A stretch of 64,000 nt of DNA from Chryseobacterium pennipullorum. Lineage in GTDB: Bacteria; Bacteroidota; Bacteroidia; Flavobacteriales; Weeksellaceae. The position numbers and the translations under genes are program-made. The notes under the pieces were generated by a model, which was not told the DNA's origin, made no database searches, and was given only the letters and a program-made list of their open reading frames with translations. Positions 26,211 to 34,542 of this stretch are shown here, piece after piece; position 1 is the stretch's first letter; every line of letters begins with the position of its first letter. The stretch lies in assembly GCF_003384725.1 (NCBI RefSeq), contig NZ_QNVV01000006.1, forward strand, positions 1 to 64,000, written 5' to 3'.

Positions 26211-27014
26211 ATGAAAATCGCTATTCTTGGAGCCGGAAATATGGGCCTTTCCTTTTCAAAATCATTCTTAAAATATGAACTGATCAAGCCTGAGAGCCTT
26301 CATCTGATCATCAGAAATCCGTCAAAAAAAAACAAAATAGCTGAAGAATTCCCCAGATCTCAAATTTCTACTTTCGAAGAGATCACGGAACTGGATGCAG
26401 ACCTGATCATTATTGCTGTAAAACCACAGGATTTCCATTGGGTAGCTCAGAATATCCGCTTTAGCGTAAAAGAAAACCAGATGATTTTATCCATTATGGC
26501 AGGAATCAATATCGAAAAGATTCAGAAATCTCTGAATCATCCGCTTGTGGTAAGAGCAATGCCTAATTCTCCCACGCTTCTCGGAATGGGAATTACAGGA
26601 TATACTGCTGCAGACGGTATTTCTTTCAGCCAGTTGATCAATATTGAAAGGTTGCTGAACAGTACCGGAAGATCCGTATATCTGGAAAATGAAGAACTTC
26701 TGGACGGTGTCACCGCGCTTTCAGGAAGCGGACCGGCATATTTCTATTATATCATTGATGCTATGATCAAAGCAGGAATGGAAATGGGAATTGAAGAAAA
26801 CCTGTCTAAACTGTTTGTAAAGCAAACGATGCTTGGGGCGTATCATCTGATCAACAACTCAGAAAAAAACCTTGAAGAACTTATTCAGGATGTTGCTTCC
26901 AAAGGCGGAACAACCGAAGCAGCCCTTAAAACATTTGAAGAAAACAGCTTGAAGGAAATTTTAAAGGAGGGCATTTTGAATGCTGAAAAAAGAGCTAAGG
27001 AACTCAACAGTTGA
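26211..27014 (+). CDS. proC: Pyrroline-5-carboxylate reductase ProC
   Basis: ProC makes proline from pyrroline-5-carboxylate using NAD(P)H. The 267-residue protein starts with the Rossmann motif ILGAGNMGLSF and contains VVRAMPNSPTLLGMGITGY, then the dimerisation domain signature with VTALSGSGPAYFYYIIDAMIKAGMEMG, and VASKGGTTEAALKTFEE near the C-terminus. Length and motifs are normal. Its 3' end overlaps the convergent VanZ-family gene by 11 bp. Confidence 0.95.
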   Translation: MKIAILGAGNMGLSFSKSFLKYELIKPESLHLIIRNPSKKNKIAEEFPRSQISTFEEITELDADLIIIAVKPQDFHWVAQNIRFSVKENQMILSIMAGINIEKIQKSLNHPLVVRAMPNSPTLLGMGITGYTAADGISFSQLINIERLLNSTGRSVYLENEELLDGVTALSGSGPAYFYYIIDAMIKAGMEMGIEENLSKLFVKQTMLGAYHLINNSEKNLEELIQDVASKGGTTEAALKTFEENSLKEILKEGILNAEKRAKELNS

Positions 27015-27417
27015 TCCTTTTTTCAATCCAGCGACAACACAGCCACCCCAGATAAACCCCGAAAGTATTCAGCATCACATCATCGAGCTCAAATATTCCC
27101 ATTCTTGTAAAGTAATGAAGCGCTTCCACAATAACAATCGCCGAAACAAAAGAAAAGATTAGTGTTTTCAGATCCCTTAATGCCGGCAAAGCCCAGCCGA
27201 GAAAACCAAAGGGAATAAACATAGTGATATTTCCGAGGACTATTCTGATAATATCTTCCCATCGGATGGTATTCTTTATAAACTCTATGGTAGAAAAAAC
27301 AGGCTCCACACGGATCAGGTGATCCTCATACTGAAACCTGCCCATCCCGAGAAACATCAGGTAGAGCAGAAACAGCGTATAAGGAACAATTAAAATTTTA
27401 TAAACTTTCTTTAACAT
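27004..27417 (-). CDS. VanZ family protein
   Basis: A 137-residue membrane protein with four predicted helices and VanZ-like features: the loop NITMFIPFGFLGWALP and the later ALHYFTRMGIFELDDVMLNTFGVYLGW. VanZ relatives affect glycopeptide (teicoplanin) sensitivity in Gram-positives; the role in flavobacteria is unknown. It is convergent with proC (11-bp overlap) and its start faces lnt. Confidence 0.85.
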   Translation of the reverse strand: MLKKVYKILIVPYTLFLLYLMFLGMGRFQYEDHLIRVEPVFSTIEFIKNTIRWEDIIRIVLGNITMFIPFGFLGWALPALRDLKTLIFSFVSAIVIVEALHYFTRMGIFELDDVMLNTFGVYLGWLCCRWIEKRINC

Positions 27418-27447
27418 CCTGTGCTAATATATTCATTTCAAAAACAT

Positions 27448-27455
27448 TAAATTTG
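27448..27455 (+). promoter_or_regulatory. -7 box (TAAATTTG) of lnt
   Basis: Matches TAnnTTTG and predicts a start near 27461, leaving a 12-nt leader before the ATG at 27473. Confidence 0.5.
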
Positions 27456-27472
27456 TATGTTAAAACAATTTA

Positions 27473-29107
27473 ATGAAATACGTTCTACTTACACTTATTT
27501 CAGCAATGCTGCTGTCGGTTTCATGGCCAACTTATGGAGTTCCGTTTTTTATATTCTTCGCGCTCGTTCCGCTATTGATGATGGAACATGGGGTGTCCAA
27601 ATTTTCAGGCTACAAAAGAAAAAACTGGGTTGTTTTCGGACTTTCCTACCTTTGTTTTGTGATCTGGAACATTGTCACAACGGGATGGCTGTATGGCTCT
27701 AAAAATCCTGACGGAAGCCATTCTCTGATGGCCGTCGTATTCCCTGTTCTGGTGAACTCCCTTCTCTACTCACTGGTATTTCAGTGTTATCACTGGTACA
27801 AAAATGCTCAGGGAACGTATTGGGGGCTGGCATTTTTCATTGCCATATGGATGAGTTTCGAAAAATTCCATCTGGGTTGGGAACTTACGTGGCCATGGCT
27901 GAATCTGGGTAACGCATTTGCAGATTATCCAAAGCTTATCCAATGGTATGATACTCTGGGAGCAACCGGTGGAAGCTTCTGGATTCTTTCCATTAACATT
28001 CTGATATTTTACACCATAAGAACATGGGAAGCAGGAAGAAAGAAAAAAGATTTAATTAAAAACAGCTCAATTGCGGGGGCTTTAATTATTCTTCCCATGA
28101 TTATTTCCGTCATCAAATATTATAATTTTGACGAGAAACCGTCGGGACAGGTTAACGTTCTGATGTTACAGCCGGACCTGGATCCGTATGCCGAAAAATA
28201 TTCCAAAGACAGCCTGACCATTGAACAGGATCTACTGGCGCTGGCAGAGAAGAACTCCACAGGCAAAATAGATTACTATATCGCCCCGGAAACAGCACTT
28301 CCGGGAAGAGGATCGATTTCAGAAACCGCTTTTGAGAAAAGCTTACTGCTCAACAACGTCAAAAATTTCCTAACCCAACATCCGCGGGCAGTTTTTGCAA
28401 CAGGGATTTCATCACATCAGTTTTACCTCAATGGAGCCGACAGACCCAAGGAAGCTTATGAGATCAATCCGGGATTGTGGATAGCGAGCTACAATACCGC
28501 TGTGCAGCTTGCACCTGGTCAGAAAGTACAGGTATACCATAAAGGAAAGCTGGTACCGGGAGTTGAAATCTTCCCTTACATTAATGTCCTGAAACCTATT
28601 CTAGGGAATGCCATGCTGAATCTGGGTGGTACGGTAGCATCTTTGGGTACTGATAAAGAAAGAATTGCCTTTTCAAACCCTTACAACAAAGGAAAGATGG
28701 CACCTATTATCTGCTATGAAAGTATTTATGGGGAATTCGTTACAGACTATGTAAAAAAAGGAGCGAACTTTCTGGGGATTATGACCAATGATTCCTGGTG
28801 GGGCGTAACGGAAGGCCACAAACAGCTTTTAGCCTATGCAAAACTGAGAGCGATAGAAACCCGTCGTGAAATTGCAAGAGCAGCCAACAGCGGCATCTCT
28901 GCCCATATCAACGCTAAAGGAGAAGTGACAGCGGATACTTTCTATGGCGACCAGACCACTCTGTTCGCAAAGGTAAACCTGTATGAAAACATGACCTTCT
29001 ATAGCAGAGCCGGAGACCTTCTTTCAAGGTTTTCAATTTTTGCTTTGGGATTTTTATTGTTTTATTTCCTGATTGAATGGTTCAAAAAGAAAACAAAGAA
29101 AGCGTAG
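27473..29107 (+). CDS. lnt: Apolipoprotein N-acyltransferase Lnt
   Basis: Lnt adds the third acyl chain to the N-terminal Cys of lipoproteins in the inner membrane. The 544-residue protein has about six N-terminal transmembrane helices, a periplasmic nitrilase-like domain (about 225-500) and a C-terminal helix. The catalytic triad is visible as Glu273 (YIAPETALPG), Lys357 (YHKGKLVPG) and Cys414 (PIICYESIYG). The family motif TNDSWWG follows. Several lipoproteins in this window would be its substrates. An isolated gene with its own -7 box. Confidence 0.95.
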   Translation: MKYVLLTLISAMLLSVSWPTYGVPFFIFFALVPLLMMEHGVSKFSGYKRKNWVVFGLSYLCFVIWNIVTTGWLYGSKNPDGSHSLMAVVFPVLVNSLLYSLVFQCYHWYKNAQGTYWGLAFFIAIWMSFEKFHLGWELTWPWLNLGNAFADYPKLIQWYDTLGATGGSFWILSINILIFYTIRTWEAGRKKKDLIKNSSIAGALIILPMIISVIKYYNFDEKPSGQVNVLMLQPDLDPYAEKYSKDSLTIEQDLLALAEKNSTGKIDYYIAPETALPGRGSISETAFEKSLLLNNVKNFLTQHPRAVFATGISSHQFYLNGADRPKEAYEINPGLWIASYNTAVQLAPGQKVQVYHKGKLVPGVEIFPYINVLKPILGNAMLNLGGTVASLGTDKERIAFSNPYNKGKMAPIICYESIYGEFVTDYVKKGANFLGIMTNDSWWGVTEGHKQLLAYAKLRAIETRREIARAANSGISAHINAKGEVTADTFYGDQTTLFAKVNLYENMTFYSRAGDLLSRFSIFALGFLLFYFLIEWFKKKTKKA

Positions 29108-29174
29108 TTTTTAAACACAAATTGCGCTAATCTTCATATAAATAATAACAAATATCTGCTGATCAGCAGGATTT

Positions 29175-29222
29175 GCGAGCGATTAGTCTTCTCGCTGATT
29201 TTGCAGATCACGCAGATTTTTA
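29175..29222. repeat. Intergenic GCTGAT..GCAGAT repeat, copy 1
   Basis: GCGAG (29175-29179) pairs with CTCGC (29191-29195), followed by GCTGATTTTGCAGATCACGC and AGATTTTTAT. The same core recurs at 58922-58953. Both are intergenic, suggesting a dispersed short repeat. Confidence 0.5.
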
Positions 29223-29228
29223 TTCCAT

Positions 29229-29264
29229 AAAAAAAGAAAAGCCAGCTGGACGTCTGGCTTTTCT
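29229..29264 (-). terminator. Terminator of the FG-GAP protein gene
   Basis: AGAAAAGCCAG and CTGGCTTTTCT form an 11-bp perfect stem; on the minus strand a T-run follows. Confidence 0.9.
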
Positions 29265-29289
29265 CATGATAGAAGATAGAATAATTCAA

Positions 29290-31005
29290 TTATTTAATCG
29301 TAAGTTTTCTCGTGGTTATTTCGTTTTTTATCTTCAGTTTTAAAATATAAACTCCTTTTGGCAGATGAGAGACTTCAATCGATTGGTCGCTGCGTAGGAC
29401 AACATTCAGTTTTCTTCCGTCCGCTGAATACAATTCAGCTTCTGAAACCTTTTCTCCTTTGATGTATACTTTATCAGAAGCAGGATTAGGATAAACGACA
29501 AGTTCGTTTTTTATCCGAACATCTTTTGTTCCCAGGGTACCGCTTATGTCAGAAGGAGCAGAATACACTTTAGACGCATCAATAGACCTTATACTCCAGT
29601 AAACATTCTGAATGGAAGGGTCAAGCTCTAGGAACCATGACGGTGTTGTCACTATATATTTGGCGATATCCTGAGCTCCTTGTGAAGATCCTACCTTAAT
29701 TTCATAACGCAGTGCATTGACAGGTGTTTTATCATCCGTTGCCCCACTCCATGAGAAATTGAATCGGTTTCCATTTTTGGTCATATTCAGGGAGGTAGGT
29801 GGCGTTGGCGCCAAATTGACTTCTGTGGAGTTGTTTGTGAAAACTTTGGTCAGTGATGGCAAGTCGGCAGCTGACCAGTCAAATCCGCTCAGCAGAACAT
29901 CCAGGTGACGATCATGATCAAAGTCAAACAGCTGTACGAAACCAGGCCCTCCAAGCTGATGCAAGCCCGTAACAGTGCTTTCGGTGAAGGTCTGGCTTGC
30001 TGCATTATAGAGATAAGTTTTTACTACAGCATTGTAATCTACATTTCCGGATACAATCATATCATAGTACCCATCATTATTAAGATCCCCAACACTTACC
30101 GAAGCATCAGAAAAATCAGGCATACTGATCTGCTGAGTAACCAATGTTCCGGTACCATCATTCATTAAAACAGCAAAATACCCGTCATCATTCTGGTCTT
30201 TTCCTACTACTACGACATCCTGGAAACCATCTCCATTGAAGTCTGCTGTTTCTATTTTCCCTACTGCTACAGGATCGAAAGTCTGGGCAAGAGCAAGTGT
30301 CCCGCCCTGATTTATGTAGACCTTGGATATCGGATCGGAATTGATATCTGACCCAATCAGGACAAGATCCAAAAGATGATCATTGTTAAGATCCACGACC
30401 TTAAAACTTCCGTTCTGAGTTCCCTCTACCCAATTCTCAATCATATCGAATCCCGACCCTGTATTTCGGTATAGATCCAGGGTATTCACAAAACCTCCTC
30501 CAGTATGACCAAACTGAGTTCCATTAATGGCATAATCGAGCTTACCATCATGATTAAAGTCAAAGACTTCCATCGATCCGTAAACTTTTCCCGGCAGCTC
30601 CTCTTCTTTTACAAAGTCTGTTCCGGTATTCTTAAATCTGTAATGTTTATAATTAACAATATCCATATAACTAAGTCCGGTGGAAATAATATCCATCAGC
30701 CCGTCATTATTGTAGTCAATAAATTTTATATCCCCAAGATGGGTTGCATCCAGACCCAAACCTGCATATGCCGATAATGCCGCCCCATCATTTTTATATA
30801 CTTCATTAAAGGTCTTGTCTACATTTCCATCTCCATCCGAATCAATGGCTCCGTTTATCACAATATCCTGTGTCCCATCGTTATCCATATCAGCAATATC
30901 AACCGCTGAATAGTAGAAATTGTTCATCCCGGTCTGTATCTCTGTGAAACTTTGTGCAGAAGCAGCGACGGGAAGCATAGATAAAAGAATATAGATCCTC
31001 TTCAT
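29290..31005 (-). CDS. Secreted FG-GAP/VCBS propeller protein with T9SS type A sorting domain
   Basis: About 571 residues from ATG 31005, chosen because it gives the signal peptide MKRIYILLSMLPVAASAQ; an upstream ATG at 31035 adds only a leader. Seven calcium-binding FG-GAP/VCBS blades follow, each with a DxDxDG-type loop (DMDNDGTQD, DYNNDGLMD, DFNHDGKLD, DLNNDHLLD, DFNGDGFQD, DLNNDGYYD, DFDHDRHLD), predicting a seven-bladed propeller. Then a fibronectin-like domain (PPTSLNMTKNGNRFNFSWSGA) and a C-terminal sorting domain starting VVYPNPASDKVYIKG and ending TRKLTIK. Probably a cell-surface binding protein; no enzyme motif seen. Confidence 0.88.
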   Translation of the reverse strand: MKRIYILLSMLPVAASAQSFTEIQTGMNNFYYSAVDIADMDNDGTQDIVINGAIDSDGDGNVDKTFNEVYKNDGAALSAYAGLGLDATHLGDIKFIDYNNDGLMDIISTGLSYMDIVNYKHYRFKNTGTDFVKEEELPGKVYGSMEVFDFNHDGKLDYAINGTQFGHTGGGFVNTLDLYRNTGSGFDMIENWVEGTQNGSFKVVDLNNDHLLDLVLIGSDINSDPISKVYINQGGTLALAQTFDPVAVGKIETADFNGDGFQDVVVVGKDQNDDGYFAVLMNDGTGTLVTQQISMPDFSDASVSVGDLNNDGYYDMIVSGNVDYNAVVKTYLYNAASQTFTESTVTGLHQLGGPGFVQLFDFDHDRHLDVLLSGFDWSAADLPSLTKVFTNNSTEVNLAPTPPTSLNMTKNGNRFNFSWSGATDDKTPVNALRYEIKVGSSQGAQDIAKYIVTTPSWFLELDPSIQNVYWSIRSIDASKVYSAPSDISGTLGTKDVRIKNELVVYPNPASDKVYIKGEKVSEAELYSADGRKLNVVLRSDQSIEVSHLPKGVYILKLKIKNEITTRKLTIK

Positions 31006-31178
31006 GTTATTCTTATTTAGATTAATTAAAAACAAAGATAGAATTTTAAATTATTTTCCTTCAAAAATGGCTGTATGAAATATATCAGCCCTGATTCTCT
31101 GTGCCATTTCGGGGATTCGCTTATTTTAAAATTCAATATTATTAATCAGCCACTTATTTGCAAATATTTTCCAAAAGA

Positions 31179-31210
31179 TTTGTCTATCTAAAAAATTCTT
31201 CGTTATTTTG
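31179..31210 (+). promoter_or_regulatory. rpmB-rpmG promoter
   Basis: TTTG (31179-31182) and TTATTTTG (31203-31210, one mismatch to TAnnTTTG) are spaced by 20 bp. Transcription would begin near 31216. Confidence 0.55.
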
Positions 31211-31246
31211 CACTCTCAAATATTATACAAATAAGAACATCGAGAT

Positions 31247-31489
31247 ATGTCAAGAATTTGCCAAATAACAGGAAAGCGTGCAATGGTTGGTAACAACGTT
31301 TCTCACGCTAATAACAAAACGAAGCGTCGTTTTGAAATTAACTTATTGGAGAAGAAGTTTTACCTTCCGGAGCAAGATAAGCACGTAACACTGAAAGTAT
31401 CAGCTCATGGATTGAGAGTGATTAACAAGATTGGAATCGAAGAAGCTATTGAAAGAGCTACTAGAAACGGATTGATTAAAAAGAATTAA
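31247..31489 (+). CDS. rpmB: Ribosomal protein bL28
   Basis: An 80-residue large-subunit protein beginning [20 protein letters not shown], the standard bL28 start, then [20 protein letters not shown] and the C-terminal [15 protein letters not shown]. Lacks the zinc-binding Cys set seen in some bL28. First gene of a small ribosomal operon with rpmG 6 bp downstream. Confidence 0.97.
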   Translation: MSRICQITGKRAMVGNNVSHANNKTKRRFEINLLEKKFYLPEQDKHVTLKVSAHGLRVINKIGIEEAIERATRNGLIKKN

Positions 31490-31495
31490 TACATC

Positions 31496-31678
31496 ATGGC
31501 AAAAAAAGGAAACAGAGTTCAAGTAATCCTTGAATGTACAGAACACAAAGAAAGTGGTATGCCAGGAATGTCTAGATACATTTCTACAAAGAATAAAAAG
31601 AACACTACAGAGAGATTAGAGCTTAAAAAGTATAATCCTGTTCTTAAGAGATCTACCCTTCACAAAGAAATCAAGTAA
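31496..31678 (+). CDS. rpmG: Ribosomal protein bL33
   Basis: A 60-residue large-subunit protein: [39 protein letters not shown] and [13 protein letters not shown] are typical of bL33. Only one of the zinc Cys residues is present, so it is the zinc-free type. It lies between rpmB and the bL38-like gene. Confidence 0.96.
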   Translation: MAKKGNRVQVILECTEHKESGMPGMSRYISTKNKKNTTERLELKKYNPVLKRSTLHKEIK

Positions 31679-31698
31679 TTTATAAATAATAATTTACC

Positions 31699-31851
31699 AT
31701 GGCAAAGAAAGTAGTAGCAACCCTACAAAGCGGTCAGTCTAAAAAGATGACTAAAGTGGTGAAAATGGTTAAGTCTTCTAAATCAGGAGCTTACGTTTTC
31801 GAAGAAAAAGTAATGAATGCTGATGAAGTAGATGGTTATTTAAAAAAATAA
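31699..31851 (+). CDS. DUF4295 protein (bL38-like small ribosomal protein)
   Basis: A 50-residue basic protein starting MAKKVVATLQSGQSKKMTKV and ending EVDGYLKK, 20 bp downstream of rpmG. It matches the Bacteroidota-specific DUF4295 family, always found beside rpmB/rpmG. I recall that this family was later seen in a flavobacterial ribosome structure and called bL38; that point needs checking. Lys-rich composition and operon position support a ribosomal role. A terminator follows directly. Confidence 0.88.
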   Translation: MAKKVVATLQSGQSKKMTKVVKMVKSSKSGAYVFEEKVMNADEVDGYLKK

Positions 31852-31872
31852 TCAGTACTTTATTTACAATAT

Positions 31873-31904
31873 AAAAAACTACTCATATTTTGGGTAGTTT
31901 TTTT
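31873..31904 (+). terminator. Terminator of the rpmB-rpmG-DUF4295 operon
   Basis: AAAAAACTAC pairs with GTAGTTTTTT, continued by CTC/GGG-type pairs, and ends in seven T residues. A near copy of its 3' half lies at 32984-33000. Confidence 0.88.
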
Positions 31905-31931
31905 ATTTTTATATCTCAAAAGGATACACAA

Positions 31932-32891
31932 ATGAAATCGTTAGTCATTCTGTTATTAGGCATTGGCCTCCAAGGCTCTATAGACGCCCAAAATAGCAAG
32001 AACCAAGAAAAAGGAAGCCCACACAAAGGAGTTACACTCATTGTCCTGGGAAATGTACAGGATGCAGGCTCACCACAGGCAGCTTGCAAAAAAAGCTGCT
32101 GTGCAGATCTTTGGAAGCATCCAAAACAGGACAGAAAAGTAACATCACTGGGAATCATAGATTATGATCTTCAGAAAAACTATATTTTTGATGCCAGTCC
32201 GGATTTCCCTCACCAACTTCAATTATTACAAGAACAATCCGGTACAGCAGATAAGACAGCACCGGATGGAATTTTTATTACCCATGCACACATTGGCCAT
32301 TATACCGGCTTGATGTTTTTAGGAAGAGAAGCCATGAATTCCAAAAACGTTCCGGTTTATGCTATGCCAAGACTTAAGAAGTATGTTGAAAACAATGGTC
32401 CATGGTCACAATTGACCCATTTAAAAAATATTTCGCTCCAGGAAATGCAAAATGAAGTGCCTTTGCAAATTAACACGCATCTCCAGGTAACCCCTATTCA
32501 GGTTCCTCACCGGGATGAATACTCGGAAACGGTAGGATACCTGATCAAAGGCCCGAATAAAAAAGCGCTGTTCATCCCTGACATTGATAAATGGAACGTA
32601 TGGAAGCATACAGTCACAGATCTCATCAAGACTGTTGACTATGCGTTTCTGGATGCTACATTTTACGATGCAGAAGAAGTAGGGTTTAGAGATATTGCAG
32701 AAATTCCACATCCATTGGTAACGGAGAGTATGGAACTTTTTAAGAGTTTGTCCCCTCAAGACAAAAAGAAAGTATATTTTATTCATTTCAATCATACGAA
32801 CGCACTTTTACTTCCGGATAGCCCGCAAACAAAAGCTGTTTTGGCAAATGGTTTCCGTATCGCCAGACTTGGAGATAAGGTAGAATTATAA
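31932..32891 (+). CDS. Exported PqqB-like MBL-fold metallo-hydrolase
   Basis: About 319 residues from ATG 31932; an upstream TTG at 31890 lies inside the terminator and is rejected. A signal peptide (KSLVILLLGIGLQGSIDAQ) precedes a PqqB/PhnP-type metallo-beta-lactamase fold, starting VLGNVQDAGSPQAACKKSCC. The metal motif reads THAHIGHYTGL: the Asp of canonical HxHxDH is Gly. Later metal ligand candidates are in PHRDEYSETVGY, FIPDIDKW and FIHFNHTN. No other PQQ genes are near, so PQQ synthesis is unlikely; the substrate is unknown. The gene sits between the ribosomal operon and ridA/ftsY. Confidence 0.82.
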   Translation: MKSLVILLLGIGLQGSIDAQNSKNQEKGSPHKGVTLIVLGNVQDAGSPQAACKKSCCADLWKHPKQDRKVTSLGIIDYDLQKNYIFDASPDFPHQLQLLQEQSGTADKTAPDGIFITHAHIGHYTGLMFLGREAMNSKNVPVYAMPRLKKYVENNGPWSQLTHLKNISLQEMQNEVPLQINTHLQVTPIQVPHRDEYSETVGYLIKGPNKKALFIPDIDKWNVWKHTVTDLIKTVDYAFLDATFYDAEEVGFRDIAEIPHPLVTESMELFKSLSPQDKKKVYFIHFNHTNALLLPDSPQTKAVLANGFRIARLGDKVEL

Positions 32892-32967
32892 CATAAATAA
32901 GAGAAACAATACCCATGTGCAAAGCCGCACACTACCTGCAAAATAGACCATAATTTATGTGTAATGT

Positions 32968-33000
32968 AAAAAAAACACTGATCTTTTGGGTAGTTTTTTT
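32968..33000 (+). repeat. Partial copy of the ribosomal-operon terminator
   Basis: TTTTGGGTAGTTTTTTT at 32984-33000 is identical to 31888-31904, and the preceding A-run plus ACACTGATC resembles the left arm there. The copy pairs poorly as a hairpin. The two copies bracket the MBL hydrolase gene. Confidence 0.6.
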
Positions 33001-33002
33001 GT

Positions 33003-33010
33003 TATCTTTG
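33003..33010 (+). promoter_or_regulatory. -7 box (TATCTTTG) of the ridA-ftsY unit
   Basis: Exact TAnnTTTG match with a predicted start near 33016, 21 nt before ATG 33037. Confidence 0.5.
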
Positions 33011-33036
33011 CTCACCGGATTATGAATCAATTAAAT

Positions 33037-33510
33037 ATGAAAAAAATTCTTACTCTTGGGTGTACGATATTTTTTCTATTTTCATTCAGTCAGAAAACAA
33101 TGGATCCAATAGAATATAAAAGTTCACCAAAAGTTTTCAGCATTAAAGGGCTGTCTCAATCAGTAAGCATTGACTGTGGCAATTCCAGGATGATTTTGTT
33201 ATCCGGACAGGTTCCTTTAAGCGCTGAAGGAAAGCTGGTGGGAAACAATGTAGAAGAACAGACTCATCAGGTTTTCAGAAATATTGAAAATATCCTGAAA
33301 GAATATGGTGCTACAGGTAAGGATATTATAAAGCTGGGTATTTTCATCACAGATATCACAAAAACGCCTGATTTCAGAAAAGTCAGGGATTTACATATCA
33401 ATCTCCAAAACCCTCCCGTAAGCAGCCTTATAGAAGTGAGCAGGCTTTTCAGAGATGATGTGCTTATCGAAGTGGAAGCCACAGCAGTGATTAAAAACAA
33501 ATTAGAATAA
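33037..33510 (+). CDS. Exported RidA-family (YjgF/UK114) protein lacking the catalytic Arg
   Basis: About 157 residues from ATG 33037, giving the signal peptide KKILTLGCTIFFLFSFSQ; ATG 33022 is possible. The rest is a RidA/YjgF fold: ILLSGQVPLSAEGKLVG, QVFRNIENILKEYGATGKDIIKLGIFITD, and the C-terminal SLIEVSRLFRDDVLIEVEATAV. In enamine/imine deaminases the segment PARSCVEVARL holds the essential Arg (Arg105 in E. coli); here the position is Ser (PPVSSLIEVSRL). Deaminase activity is therefore unlikely. Export to the periplasm is also unusual for the family. It is 9 bp upstream of ftsY. Confidence 0.85.
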   Translation: MKKILTLGCTIFFLFSFSQKTMDPIEYKSSPKVFSIKGLSQSVSIDCGNSRMILLSGQVPLSAEGKLVGNNVEEQTHQVFRNIENILKEYGATGKDIIKLGIFITDITKTPDFRKVRDLHINLQNPPVSSLIEVSRLFRDDVLIEVEATAVIKNKLE

Positions 33511-33519
33511 GCTAAAACT

Positions 33520-34473
33520 ATGAGTTGGTTTAAAAATATTTTTAAAAAGGAAGAAAAAGAAACTCTGGATAAAGGATTGGAAAAATCCAGTCAGGGATTC
33601 TTTGAAAAAATGACGAAAGCCGTAGTCGGCAAAAGCAAAGTAGATGACGAGGTACTGGATGATCTTGAAGAAATACTGATTGCCTCCGACGTGGGGGCCT
33701 CTACCACTATTAAAATTATAGAACGAATTGAAGAGCGCGTTGCCAAAGATAAATATGTTGGGGTAAACGAACTGGATAAGATTCTTCGTGAAGAGATTTC
33801 CGGATTGCTTCTCGAAAATCCTCATGCAGGAACCGGGAATATTGATGCCTCCAAAAAGCCATACGTCATTATGGTAGTAGGGGTAAACGGAGTGGGAAAA
33901 ACAACAACCATAGGAAAACTGGCTCACCAGTTTAAATCAGAGGGTAAAAAAGTAGTTCTTGGAGCGGCTGACACCTTCAGAGCCGCTGCAGTAGATCAAC
34001 TTGTAATCTGGAGCGAAAGAGTGGGTGTTCCTATTGTAAAACAGGAAATGGGATCTGATCCCGCCTCCGTTGCATTTGATACGGTACAAAGCGCTGTGGC
34101 ACAAAATGCTGATGTGGTCATTATTGATACTGCAGGCAGACTTCATAATAAAGTCAACCTGATGAACGAACTTTCGAAAATAAAAAGAGTTATGCAGAAG
34201 GTAATTCCTGATGCTCCTCATGAGATTCTGCTTGTTCTTGACGGCTCTACCGGCCAAAATGCTTTCGAACAAGCCAGACAGTTTACTGCTGCCACTGAAG
34301 TGAACGCCTTGGCGGTGACAAAACTTGATGGAACAGCCAAAGGCGGTGTCGTTATTGGTATCTCCGATCAGTTTCAGATTCCTGTAAAATATATCGGTGT
34401 CGGAGAAAAGATGCAGGACCTGCAACTTTTTAATGGTACGGAATTTGTAGACTCATTCTTCAAGAAAAGATGA
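33520..34473 (+). CDS. ftsY: Signal recognition particle receptor FtsY
   Basis: The 317-residue SRP receptor GTPase docks ribosomes carrying membrane proteins to the translocon. A very short charged N-terminus (about 20 residues, in place of the long A domain) precedes the N domain and the G domain. GTPase motifs are GVNGVGKTTTIGKLA (G1), DTFRAAAVDQL, DTAGRLHNKVNLM (G3), TKLDGTAKGG (G4) and GVGEKMQDLQLF. It is probably cotranscribed with the RidA-like gene. Confidence 0.97.
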   Translation: MSWFKNIFKKEEKETLDKGLEKSSQGFFEKMTKAVVGKSKVDDEVLDDLEEILIASDVGASTTIKIIERIEERVAKDKYVGVNELDKILREEISGLLLENPHAGTGNIDASKKPYVIMVVGVNGVGKTTTIGKLAHQFKSEGKKVVLGAADTFRAAAVDQLVIWSERVGVPIVKQEMGSDPASVAFDTVQSAVAQNADVVIIDTAGRLHNKVNLMNELSKIKRVMQKVIPDAPHEILLVLDGSTGQNAFEQARQFTAATEVNALAVTKLDGTAKGGVVIGISDQFQIPVKYIGVGEKMQDLQLFNGTEFVDSFFKKR

Positions 34474-34542
34474 TTTATATCATATTTTCCCTTACATTAA
34501 GAAATAATCACTTTAAATATTAATAATTAAAATCTTAAAACT

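Noticed and set aside
31890..31931. Upstream TTG start for the MBL hydrolase (MGSFFIFISQKDTQ)
   Set aside because: These codons lie in the terminator of the ribosomal operon and would spoil the signal peptide.
32986..33036. Upstream TTG start for the RidA-like protein (also MGSFF)
   Set aside because: It falls on the terminator-like repeat and before the -7 box; ATG 33037 gives a clean signal peptide.
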